A stretch of 64,000 nucleotides of DNA from Cladorhizidae sp. MBARI D1340-BT2 (lineage: Eukaryota; Porifera; Demospongiae; Poecilosclerida; Cladorhizidae): the NCBI GenBank assembly GCA_028752905.1, contig JAQNBH010000014.1, positions 29,006,168 to 29,070,167 of the forward strand, in the 5' to 3' direction. Positions 42,601-53,580 of the stretch are shown piece by piece (the stretch's first letter is position 1; each line of letters starts with the position of its first letter). The translations under genes were made by a program, and so were the position numbers. The notes below the pieces were generated by a model, which was not told the DNA's origin, made no database searches, and worked only from the letters and a program-made list of their open reading frames with translations.

Positions 42601-43379
42601 TTGGTGGAGTAGTCCTCAACATCACAGCACCTGAGGAGATTGGTGGGGTAGTCCTCAACATCACAGCATCTGAGGATTGGTGGAGTAGTCCTCAACATCA
42701 CAGCATCTGAGGATTGGTGGGGGTAGTCCTCAACATCACAGCATCTGAGGATTGGTGGGGTATCCCTCAACATCACAGCATCTGAGGATTGGTGGGGTAG
42801 TCCTAAACATCACAGCATCTGAGGATTGGTGGGGTATCCCTCAACACCACAGCATCTGAGGATTGGTGGAGTAGTCCTCAACATCACAGCATCTGAGGAT
42901 TGGTGGGGTAGTCCTCAACATCACAGCACCTGAGGATTGGTGGGGTAGTCCTCAACATCACAGCATCTGAGGATTGGTGAAGTAGTCCTCAACATCACAG
43001 CATCTGAGGATTGGTGGAGTAGCCTCAACATCACAGCATCTGAGGATTGGTGGGGTAGTCCTCAACATCACAGCACCTGAGGATTGGTGGAGTAGTCCTC
43101 AACATCACAGCATCTGAGGATTGGTGGAGTAGCCCTCAACATCACAGCATCTGAGGATTGGTGGGGGTAGTCCTCAACATCACAGCATCTGAGGATTGGT
43201 GGAGAAGCCCTCAACATCACAGCATCTGAGGATTGGTGGAGTAGTCCTCAACATCACAGCATCTGAGGATTGGTGGGGTTGGCCTCAACATCACAGCACC
43301 TGAGGATTGGTGGAGTAGCCTCAACATCACAGCATCTGAGGATTGGTGGGGTAGTCCTCAACATCACAGCATCTGAGGA

Positions 43380-46300
43380 TTGGTGGAGTAGTCCTCAACA
43401 TCACAGCATCTGAGGATTGGTGGGGTATCCCTCAACATCACAGCATCTGAGGATTGGTGGGGTAGTCCTCAACATCACAGCATCTGAGGATTGGTGGGGT
43501 AGTCCTCAACATCACAGCATCTGAGGATTGGTGGAGTAGCCCTCAACATCACAGCATCTGAGGATTGGTGGGGTAGTCCTCAACATCACAGCATCTGAGG
43601 ATTGGTGGGGTATCCCTTAACATCACAGCATCTGAGGATTGGTGGAGTAGGCCTCGACATCACAGCATCTGAGGATTGGTGGAGTAGGCCTCGACATCAC
43701 AGCATCTGAGGATTGGTGGGGTAGTCCTCAACATCACAGCATCTGAGGATTGGTGGAGTAGCCCTCAACATCACAGCATCTGAGGATTGGTGGGGTAGTC
43801 CTCAACATCACAGCATCTGAGGATTGGTGGAGTAGTCCTCAACATAACAGCATCTGAGGATTGGTGGGGAGCCCTCAACATCACAGCATCTGAGGATTGG
43901 TGTGGTAGTCCTCAACATCACAGCATCTGAGGATTGGTGGAGTAGTCCTCAACATCACAGCATCTGAGGATTGGTGGGGTATCCCTCAACATCACAGCAT
44001 CTGAGGATTGGTGGAATAGCCCTCAACATCACAGCATCTGAGGATTGGTGGGGGTAGTCCTCAACATCACAGCATCTGAGGATTGGTGGAGTATCCCTTA
44101 ACATCACAGCATCTGAGGATTGGTGGGGTATCCCTCAACATCACAGCATCTGAGGATTGGTGGAGTAGTCCTCAACATCACAGCATCTGAGGATTGGTGG
44201 GGTATCCCTCAACATCACAGCATCTGAGGATTGGTGGGGTAGTCCTCAACATCACAGCATCTGAGGATTGGTGGGGTAGTCCTCAACATCACAGCATCTG
44301 AGGATTGGTGGGGTATCCCTTAACATCACAGCATCTGAGGATTGGTGCAGTAGGCCTCGACATCACAGCATCTGAGGATTGGTGGAGTAGGCCTCGACAT
44401 CACAGCATCTGAGGATTGGTGGGGTAGTCCTCAACATCACAGCATCTGAGGATTGGTGGAGTATCCCTCAACATCACAGCATCTGAGGATTGGTGGGGTA
44501 GTCCTCAACATCACAGCATCTGAGGATTGGTGGAGTAGTCCTCAACATCACAGCATCTGAGGATTGGTGGGGAGCCCTCAACATCACAGCATCTGAGGAT
44601 TGGTGGGGTAGGCCTCAACATCACAGCATCTGAGGATTGGTGGGGTAGTCCTCAACATCACAGCATCTGAGGATTGGTGTGGGTAGGCCTCAACATCACA
44701 GCATCTGAGGATTGGTGGAGTAGTCCTCAACATCACAGCATCTGAGGATTGGTGGGGTATCCCTCAACATCACAGCATCTGAGGATTGGTGGAGTAGCCC
44801 TCAACATCACAGCACCTGAGGATTGGTGGGGTAGTCCTCAACAGCACAGCATCTGAGGATTGGTGGGGTATCCCTCAACATCACAGCATCTGAGGATTGG
44901 TTGAGTAGCCCTCAACATCACAGCATCTGAGGATTGGTGGGGTAGCCCTCAACATCACAGCACCTGAGGATTGGTGGGGTAGTCCTCAACACCACAGCAT
45001 CTGAGGATTGGTGGAGTAGCCCTCAACATCACAGCATCTGAGGATTGGTGGAGTAGCCCTCAACATCACAGCATCTGAGGATTGGTGGGGTAGTCCTCAA
45101 CATCACAGCATCTGAGGATTGGTGGGGTAGTCCTCAACATCACAGCACCTGAGGATTGGTGGGGTAGTCCTCAACATCACAGCATCTGAGGATTGATGGA
45201 GTAGCCTCAACATCACAGCATCTGAGGATTGGTGGGGTAGTCCTCAACATCACAGCATCTGAGGATTGGTGGGGTATCCCTCAACATCACAGCATCTGAG
45301 GATTGGTGGAGTAGCCTCAACATCACAGCATCTGAGGATTGGTGGGGTAGTCCTCAACATCACAGCATCTGAGGATTGGTGAAGTAGCCCTCAACATCAC
45401 AGCATCTGAGGATTGGTGGGGTATCCCCTCAGCATCATAGCATCTGAGGATTGGTGGAGTAGTCCTCAACATCACAGCACCTGAGGAGATTGGTGGGGTA
45501 GTCCTCAACATCACAGCATCTGAGGATTGGTGGAGTAGTCCTCAACATCACAGCATCTGAGGATTGGTGGGGTATCCCTCAACATCACAGCATCTGAGGA
45601 TTGGTGGGGTAGTCCTAAACATCACAGCATCTGAGGATTGGTGGGGTATCCCTCAACACCACAGCATCTGAGGATTGGTGGGGTAGTCCTCAACATCACA
45701 GCATCTGAGGATTGGTGGGGTAGTCCTCAACATCACAGCATCTGAGGATTGGTGGGGTATCCCTCAACATCACAGCATCTGAGGATTGGTGAAGTAGTCC
45801 TCAACATCACAGCACCTGAGGATTGGTGGAGTAGTCCTCAACATCACAGCATCTGAGGATTGGTGGAGTAGTCCTCAACATCACAGCACCTGAGGATTGG
45901 TGGAGTAGCCTCAACATCACAGCATCTGAGGATTGGTGGGGTAGTCCTCAACATCACAGCACCTGAGGATTGGTGGAGTAGTCCTCAACATCACAGCATC
46001 TGAGGATTGGTGGAGTAGCCCTCAACATCACAGCATCTGAGGATTGGTGGGGGTAGTCCTCAACATCACAGCATCTGAGGATTGGTGGAGAAGCCCTCAA
46101 CATCACAGCATCTGAGGATTGGTGGAGTAGTCCTCAACATCACAGCATCTGAGGATTGGTGGGGTAGTCCTCAACATCACAGCATCTGAGGATTGGTGGA
46201 GTAGCCCTCAACATCACAGCATCTGAGGATTGGTGGGGTAGTCCTCAACATCACAGCATCTGAGGATTGGTGGGGTAGTCCTCAACACCACAGCATCTGA

Positions 46301-48995
46301 GGATTGGTGGAGTAGTCCTCAACAGCACAGCATCTGAGGATTGGTGGGGTAGTCCTCAACATCACAGCACCTGAGGATTGGTGGAGTATCCCTCAACATC
46401 ACAGCATCTGAGGATTGGTGGGGTAGCCTTCAACATCACAGCACCTGAGGATTGGTGGGGTAGGCCTCAACATCACAGCATCTGAGGATTGGTGGAGTAG
46501 TCCTCAACATCACAGCATCTGAGGATTGGTGGAGTAGTCCTTAACATCACAGCATCTGAGGATTGGTGGGGTATCCCTCAACATCACAGCATCTGAGGAT
46601 TGGTGGGGTATCCCTCAACATCACAGCATCTGAGGATTGGTGGGGTAGTCCTCAACATCACAGCACCTGAGGATTGGTGGGGTAGTCCTCAACATCACAG
46701 CATCTGAGGATTGGTGGGGTAGTCCTCAACATCACAGCATCTGAGGATTGGTGGGGTAGTCCTCAACATCACAGCATCTGAGGATTGGTGGGGTATCCCT
46801 TAACATCACAGCATCTGAGGATTGGTGGAGTAGGCCTCGACATCACAGCATCTGAGGATTGGTGGAGTAGGCCTCGACATCACAGCATCTGAGGATTGGT
46901 GGGGTAGTCCTCAACATCACAGCATCTGAGGATTGGTGGGGTAGTCCTCAACATCACAGCATCTGAGGATTGGTGGAGTAGTCCTCAACATCACAGCATC
47001 TGAGGATTGGTGGGGAGCCCTCAACATCACAGCATCTGAGGATTGGTGGGGTAGGCCTCAACATCACAGCACCTGAGGATTGGTGGGGTATCCCTTAACA
47101 TCACAGCATCTGAGGATTGGTGGGGTAGTCCTCAACATCACAGCACCTGAGGATTGGTGGGGTAGTCCTCAACATCACAGCATCTGAGGATTGGTGGGGT
47201 AGCCCTCAACATCACAGCATCTGAGGATTGGTGGAGTATCCCTTAACATCACAGCATCTGAGGATTGGTGGGGTATCCCTCAACATCACAGCATCTGAGG
47301 ATTGGTGGAGTAGTCCTCAACATCACAGCATCTGAGGATTGGTGGGGTATCCCTCAACATCACAGCATCTGAGGATTGGTGGGGTAGTCCTCAACATCAC
47401 AGCATCTGAGGATTGGTGGGGTAGTCCTCAACATCACAGCATCTGAGGATTGGTGGAGTAGCCCTCAACATCACAGCATCTGAGGATTGGTGGGGTAGTC
47501 CTCAACATCACAGCATCTGAGGATTGGTGGGGTATCCCTTAACATCACAGCATCTGAGGATTGGTGGAGTAGGCCTCGACATCACAGCATCTGAGGATTG
47601 GTGGAGTAGGCCTCGACATCACAGCATCTGAGGATTGGTGGGGTAGTCCTCAACATCACAGCATCTGAGGATTGGTGGAGTATCCCTCAACATCACAGCA
47701 TCTGAGGATTGGTGGGGTAGTCCTCAACATCACAGCATCTGAGGATTGGTGGAGTAGTCCTCAACATAACAGCATCTGAGGATTGGTGGGGAGCCCTCAA
47801 CATCACAGCATCTGAGGATTGGTGTGGTAGTCCTCAACATCACAGCATCTGAGGATTGGTGGAGTAGTCCTCAACATCACAGCATCTGAGGATTGGTGGG
47901 GTATCCCTCAACATCACAGCATCTGAGGATTGGTGGAATAGCCCTCAACATCACAGCATCTGAGGATTGGTGGGGGTAGTCCTCAACATCACAGCATCTG
48001 AGGATTGGTGGAGTATCCCTTAACATCACAGCATCTGAGGATTGGTGGGGTATCCCTCAACATCACAGCATCTGAGGATTGGTGGAGTAGTCCTCAACAT
48101 CACAGCATCTGAGGATTGGTGGGGTATCCCTCAACATCACAGCATCTGAGGATTGGTGGGGTAGTCCTCAACATCACAGCATCTGAGGATTGGTGGGGTA
48201 GTCCTCAACATCACAGCATCTGAGGATTGGTGGGGTATCCCTTAACATCACAGCATCTGAGGATTGGTGCAGTAGGCCTCGACATCACAGCATCTGAGGA
48301 TTGGTGGAGTAGGCCTCGACATCACAGCATCTGAGGATTGGTGGGGTAGTCCTCAACATCACAGCATCTGAGGATTGGTGGAGTATCCCTCAACATCACA
48401 GCATCTGAGGATTGGTGGGGTAGTCCTCAACATCACAGCATCTGAGGATTGGTGGAGTAGTCCTCAACATCACAGCATCTGAGGATTGGTGGGGAGCCCT
48501 CAACATCACAGCATCTGAGGATTGGTGGGGTAGGCCTCAACATCACAGCATCTGAGGATTGGTGGAGTAGTCCTCAACATCACAGCATCTGAGGATTGGT
48601 GGGGTATCCCTCAACATCACAGCATCTGAGGATTGGTGGAATAGCCCTCAACATCACAGCATCTGAGGATTGGTGGGGGTAGGCCTCAACATCACAGCAT
48701 CTGAGGATTGGTGGGGTATCCCTCAACATCACAGCATCTGAGGATTGGTGGAGTAGCCCTCAACATCACAGCACCTGAGGATTGGTGGGGTAGTCCTCAA
48801 CAGCACAGCATCTGAGGATTGGTGGGGTATCCCTCAACATCACAGCATCTGAGGATTGGTGGAGTAGTCCTCAACATCACAGCATCTGAGGATTGGTGGA
48901 GTAGCCTCAACATCACAGCACCTGAGGATTGGTGGGGTATCCTTCAACATCACAGCATCTGAGGATTGGTGGGGTAGTCCTCAACATCACAGCAT
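43380..48995. repeat. A-type domain reappearing near the right end of the array, with a B-type insert
   Basis: The A-type marker set returns with its 60- and 445-bp spacings: CATAAC/GTGTGG/TGCAG at 43843/43903/44348 and again at 47765/47825/48270. Between them, about 44900-46300, is B-type sequence (GATTGATGG near 45192, GAGGAGATTGG near 45484). B-type GAGGTTGG follows at 48998. The array is therefore a mosaic of two families that have exchanged or transposed blocks about 37-41 kb apart. Confidence 0.75.
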
Positions 48996-49189
48996 CTGAG
49001 GTTGGTGGGGTATCCCTCAACATCACAGCACCTGAGGATTGGTGGGGTATCCCTCAACATCACAGCATCTGAGGATTGGTGGAGTAGCCCTCAACATCAC
49101 AGCATCTGAGGATTGGTGGGGTAGCCCTCAACATCACAGCACCTGAGGATTGGTGGGGTAGTCCTCAACATCACAGCATCTGAGGATTG

Positions 49190-52100
49190 GTGGAGTAGCC
49201 CTCAACATCACAGCATCTGAGGATTGGTGGAGTAGCCCTCAACATCACAGCATCTGAGGATTGGTAGGGTAGTCCTCAACATCACAGCACCTGAGGATTG
49301 GTGGGGTAGTCCTCAACATCACAGCATCTGAGGATTGGTGGGGTAGTCCTCAACATCACAGCATCTGAGGATTGGTGGAGTAGCCCTCAACATCACAGCA
49401 TCTGAGGATTGGTGGGGGAGCCCTCAACATCACAGCATCTGAGGATTGGTGGAGTAGCCTCAACATCACAGCATCTGAGGATTGGTGGGGTAACCCTCAA
49501 CATCACAGCATCTGAGGATTGGTGGGGTAGCCCTCAACATCACAGCATCTGAGGATCACAGCATCTGAGGATTGGTGGAGTAGCCCTCAACATCACAGCA
49601 TCTGAGGATTGGTGGGGTATCCCTCAACACCACAGCATCTGAGGATTGGTGGAGGAGCCCTCAACACCACAGCATCTGAGGATTGGTGGGGTAGTCCTCA
49701 ACATCACAGCATCTGAGGATTGGTGGGGTAGTCCTCAACATCACAGCATCTGAGGATTGGTGGAGTAGTCCTCAACATCACAGCATCTGAGGATTGGTGG
49801 AGTAGTCATCAACATCTCAGCATCTGAGGATTGGTGGGGTAGTCCTCAACATCACAGCATCTGAGGATTGGTGGGGTAGTCCTCAACATCACAGCACCTG
49901 AGGATTGGTGGGGTAGTCCTCAACATCACAGCACCTGAGGATTGGTGGGGTATCCCTCAACATCACAGCATCTGAGGATTGGTGGGGTAGTCCTCAACAT
50001 CACAGCATCTGAGGATTGGTGGAGTAGCCCTCAACATCACAGCATCTGAGGATTGGTGGGGTAGTCCTCAACATCACAGCACCTGAGGATTGGTGGAGTA
50101 TCCCTCAACATCACAGCATCTGAGGATTGGTGGGGTAGTCCTCAACATCACAGCATCTGAGGATTGGTGGAGTAGCCCTCAACATCACAGCACCTGAGGA
50201 TTGGTGGGGTATCCCTCAACATCACAGCACCTGAGGATTGGTGGAGTAGTCCTCAACATCACAGCATCTGAGGATTGGTGGAGTATCCCTCAACATCACA
50301 GCATCTGAGGATTGGTGGGGTATCCCTCAACATCACAGCATCTGAGGATTGGTGGAGTATCCCTCAACATCACAGCATCTGAGGATTGGTGGGGTAGCCC
50401 TCAACATCACAGCATCTGAGGATTGGTGAAGTAGCCCTCAACATCACAGCATCTGAGGATTGGTGGGGTATCCCTCAACATCACAGCATCTGAGGATTGG
50501 TGGGGTAGTCCTCAACATCACAGCATCTGAGGATTGGTGGGGTATCCCTCAACATCACAGCATCTGAGGATTGGTGGGGTAGTCCTCAACATCACAGCAC
50601 CTGAGGATTGGTGGGGTAGTCCTCAACATCACAGCATCTGAGGATCGGTGGGGTAGTCCTCAACATCACAGCATCTGAGGATTGGTGGGGTATCCCTCAA
50701 CATCACAGCATCTGAGGATTGGTGGGGTAGTCCTCAACATCACAGCATCTGAGGATTGGTGGGGTATCCCTCAACATCACAGCATCTGAGGATTGGTGGG
50801 GTAGTCCTCAACATCACAGCATCTGAGGATTGGTGGGGTAGTCCTCAACATCACAGCACCTGAGGATTGGTGGGGTATCCCTCGACATCACAGCACCTGA
50901 GGATTGGTGGAGTAGCCCTCAACATCACAGCATCTGAGGATTGGTGGGGTAGTCCTCAACATCACAGCATCTGAGGATTGGTGGAGTAGCCTCAACATCA
51001 CAGCATCTGAGGATTGGTGGGGTATCCCTCAACATCACAGCACCTGAGGATTGGTGGGGTAGTCCTCAACATCACAGCATCTGAGGATTGGTGGGGTAGT
51101 CCTCAACATCACAGCATCTGAGGATTGGTGAAGTAGCCCTCAACATCACAGCATCTGAGGATTGGTGGGGTATCCCTCAACATCACAGCATCTGAGGATT
51201 GGTGGGGTAGTCCTCAACATCACAGCATCTGAGGATTCGTGGGGTATCCCTCAACATCACAGCATCTGAGGATTGGTGGGGTAGTCCTCAACATCACAGC
51301 ACCTGAGGATTGGTGGGGTAGTCCTCAACATCACAGCATCTGAGGATCGGTGGGGTAGTCCTCAACATCACAGCATCTGAGGATTGGTGGGGTATCCCTC
51401 AACATCACAGCATCTGAGGATTGGTGGGGTAGTCCTCAACATCACAGCATCTGAGGATTGGTGGGGTAGTCCTCAACATCACAGCATCTGAGGATTGGTG
51501 GGGTAGTCCTCAACATCACAGCACCTGAGGATTGGTGGGGTATCCCTCGACATCACAGCACCTGAGGATTGGTGGAGTAGCCCTCAACATCACAGCACCT
51601 GAGGATTGGTGGAGTAGTCCTCAACATCACAGCACCTGAGGATTGGTGGGGTAGTCCTCAACATCACAGCACCTGAGGATTGGTGGGGTATCCCTCAACA
51701 TCACAGCATCTGAGGATTGGTGGGGTAGTCCTCAACATCACAGCATCTGAGGATTGGTGGAGTAGCCCTCAACATCACAGCATCTGAGGATTGGTGGGGT
51801 AGTCCTCAACATCACAGCATCTGAGGATTGGTGGAGTAGCCCTCAACATCACAGCATCTGAGGATTGGTGGGGTATCCCTCAACATCACAGCATCTGAGG
51901 ATTGGTGGAGTAGGCCTCAACATCACAGCATCTGAGGATTGGTGGGGTATCCCTCAACATCACAGCATCTGAGGATTGGTGGAGTAGTCCTCAACATCTC
52001 AGCATCTGAGGATTGGTGGAGTAGCCCTCAACATCACAGCATCTGAGGATTGGTGGAGTAGGCCTCGACATCACAGCATCTGAGGATTGGTGGAGTAGCC

Positions 52101-52196
52101 CTCAACATCACAGCATCTGAGGATTGGTGGAGTAGCCCTCAACATCACAGCATCTGGGGATTGGTGGGGTAGTCCTCAACATCACAGCATCTGAGG
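49190..52196. repeat. Right-edge domain of the 37-bp array
   Basis: Units here follow no obvious long higher-order period. They carry private variants: TTGGTAGGGTAG near 49261, GTAACCC near 49490, GGATCGG near 50645 and 51347, GGATTCGTGG near 51235. A truncated unit lies near 49550-49566, where GAGGATCACAGC skips part of the repeat. The last complete units remain close to consensus, so the array stops without a long decayed tail. Confidence 0.7.
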
Positions 52197-52395
52197 GTCG
52201 ACTAGAGCAGCTGTAGACATTGAAACTGCTACAGAAAGATGAACCGGAGTCGCTCTCGACATTGGCACAGCTTGATGAGCATTCAGTCATTGCCTCCTCT
52301 GACTGTGCCCTAAATTAAACCAGTTCCTGCAAACCTACACATGGAGATCAGCCTCACTGAGTGGCTTTCTTTATTGGCTCAGCAAACTGGCCGCT
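52197..52395. other. Unique spacer between the 37-bp and 43-bp arrays
   Basis: Non-repetitive DNA of about 200 bp, beginning GTCGACTAGAGCAGC directly after the last 37-bp unit. I see no exon here. On the minus strand an AG followed by GAACTGGTTTAATTTAGGG soon meets stops in the frames checked. An AATAAA is present on the minus strand (listed separately). Confidence 0.6.
52370..52375 (-). promoter_or_regulatory. Candidate AATAAA polyadenylation signal in XRN2 orientation
   Basis: The minus strand reads CCAATAAAGAAAGCC, with TGTGTAGGTTTGCAGG about 25-40 bases downstream, a plausible GU-rich element. It lies after the last visible XRN2 exon and before the 37-bp array. AATAAA is common by chance, and no terminal exon was found to go with it. 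Confidence 0.2.
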
Positions 52396-52399
52396 TGAT

Positions 52400-53580
52400 G
52401 GCTCTAGCTCTCTACATCACCATAGCTCACTGGCTGCTTGACTGCAGTAGCTCTCTACATCACCATAGCTCACTGGCTGCTTGACTGCAGTAGCTCTCTA
52501 CATCACCATAGCTCACTGGCTGCTTGACTGCAGTAGCTCTCTACATCACCATAGCTCACTGGCTGCTTGACTGCAGTAGCTCTCTACATCACCATAGCTC
52601 ACTGGCTGCTTGACTGCAGTAGCTCTCTACATCACCATAGCTCACTGGCTGCTTGACTGCAGTAGCTCTCTACATCACCATAGCTCACTGGCTGCTTGAC
52701 TGCAGTATGTAGCTCTCTACATCACCATAGCTCACTGGCTGCTTGACTGCAGTAGCTCTCTACATCACCATAGCTCACTGGCTGCTTGACTGCAGTAGCT
52801 CTCTACATCACCATAGCTCACTGGCTGCTTGACTGCAGTAGCTCTCTACATCACCTCAGCTCACTGGCTGCTTGACTGCAGTAGCTCTCTACATCACCAT
52901 AGCTCACTGGCTGCTTGACTGCAGTAGCTCTCTACATCACCATACTGTAGCTCACTGGTGCTTGACTGCAGTAGCTCTCTACATCATCACAGCTCACTGG
53001 CTGCTTGACTGCAGTAGCTCTCTACATCACCATAGCTCACTGGCTGCTTGACTGCAGTAGCTCTCTACATCACCATAGCTCACTGGCTGCTTGACTGCAG
53101 TAGCTCTCTACATCACCATAGCTCACTGGCTGCTTGACTGCAGTAGCTCTCTACATCACCATACTGTAGCTCACTGGCTGCTTGACTGCAGTAGCTCTCT
53201 ACATCATCACAGCTCACTGGCTGCTTGACTGCAGTAGCTCTCTACATCACCATAGCTCACTGGCTGCTTGACTGCAGTAGCTCTCTACATCACCATAGCT
53301 CACTGGCTGCTTGACTGCAGTAGCTCTCTACATCACCATACTGTAGCTCACTGGCTGCTTGACTGCAGTAGCTCTCTACATCATCACAGCTCACTGGCTG
53401 CTTGACTGCAGTAGCTCTCTACATCACCATAGCTCACTGGCTGCTTGACTGCAGTAGCTCTCTACATCACCATAGCTCACTGGCTGCTTGACTGCAGTAG
53501 CTCTCTACATCACCATAGCTCACTGGCTGCTTGACTGCAGTAGCTCTCTACATCACCACAGCTCAATGGTTGCTCAACTG
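52400..53580. repeat. 43-bp minisatellite, about 27 copies
   Basis: The unit reads AGCTCTCTACATCACCATAG then CTCACTGGCTGCTTGACTGC then AGT. The period is 43 bp (CTCTCT at 52451 and 52494). Copies are highly alike. Two variants, CATACTGTAGCTC (near 52943, 53163, 53338) and CATCATCACAGCTC (near 52983, 53203, 53380), recur as a pair about every 175-220 bp, which is a second-order repeat. The last copy decays at about 53560-53580. Part of the unit (GTAG..CTC.ACATCAC) resembles the 37-bp unit. Confidence 0.95.

Larger units (their letters stand above)
1..52196. repeat. 37-bp satellite array, about 1,410 tandem copies, open at left edge
   Basis: A single head-to-tail array. The unit can be read as TCCTCAACATCACAG, then CATCTGAGGATTGGTGG, then GGTAG. 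Successive units are 37 bp apart (for example ATTGG at 61 and 98). Common length variants are 36 bp (AGCCTCAAC in place of AGCCCTCAAC) and units lacking a T (GGGGAGCCC). The core is almost invariant. Most differences fall at a few sites: GGGG/GGAG, TAGTC/TATCC/TAGCC/TAGGC, CTCAAC/CTCGAC/CTTAAC and GCATC/GCACC. The unit is about 51% GC. Because 37 is not a multiple of 3, the frame rotates every unit, and a TGA recurs every 111 bp on the minus strand, so no long ORF survives. The array ends sharply at CTGAGG (52191-52196). It lies on the 3' side of the visible XRN2 exons and probably inside an intron of that gene. Confidence 0.98.

Noticed and set aside
1..52196. CRISPR array
   Set aside because: The repeats are directly contiguous, with no unique spacers, in a eukaryotic intron-exon context.
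1..52196. Centromere or telomere array
   Set aside because: The unit is not telomere-like. Higher-order structure is compatible with a centromeric satellite, but the array ends sharply beside an apparently active gene, and there is no other evidence for a centromere.
14413..52290. Minus-strand 60-63 codon frames within the 37-bp array (DAVMLRTTPPI type)
   Set aside because: They exist only where a unit of irregular length avoids the recurring TGA. Identical copies at 14413, 22247 and 32673 reflect block duplication, not selection for protein.
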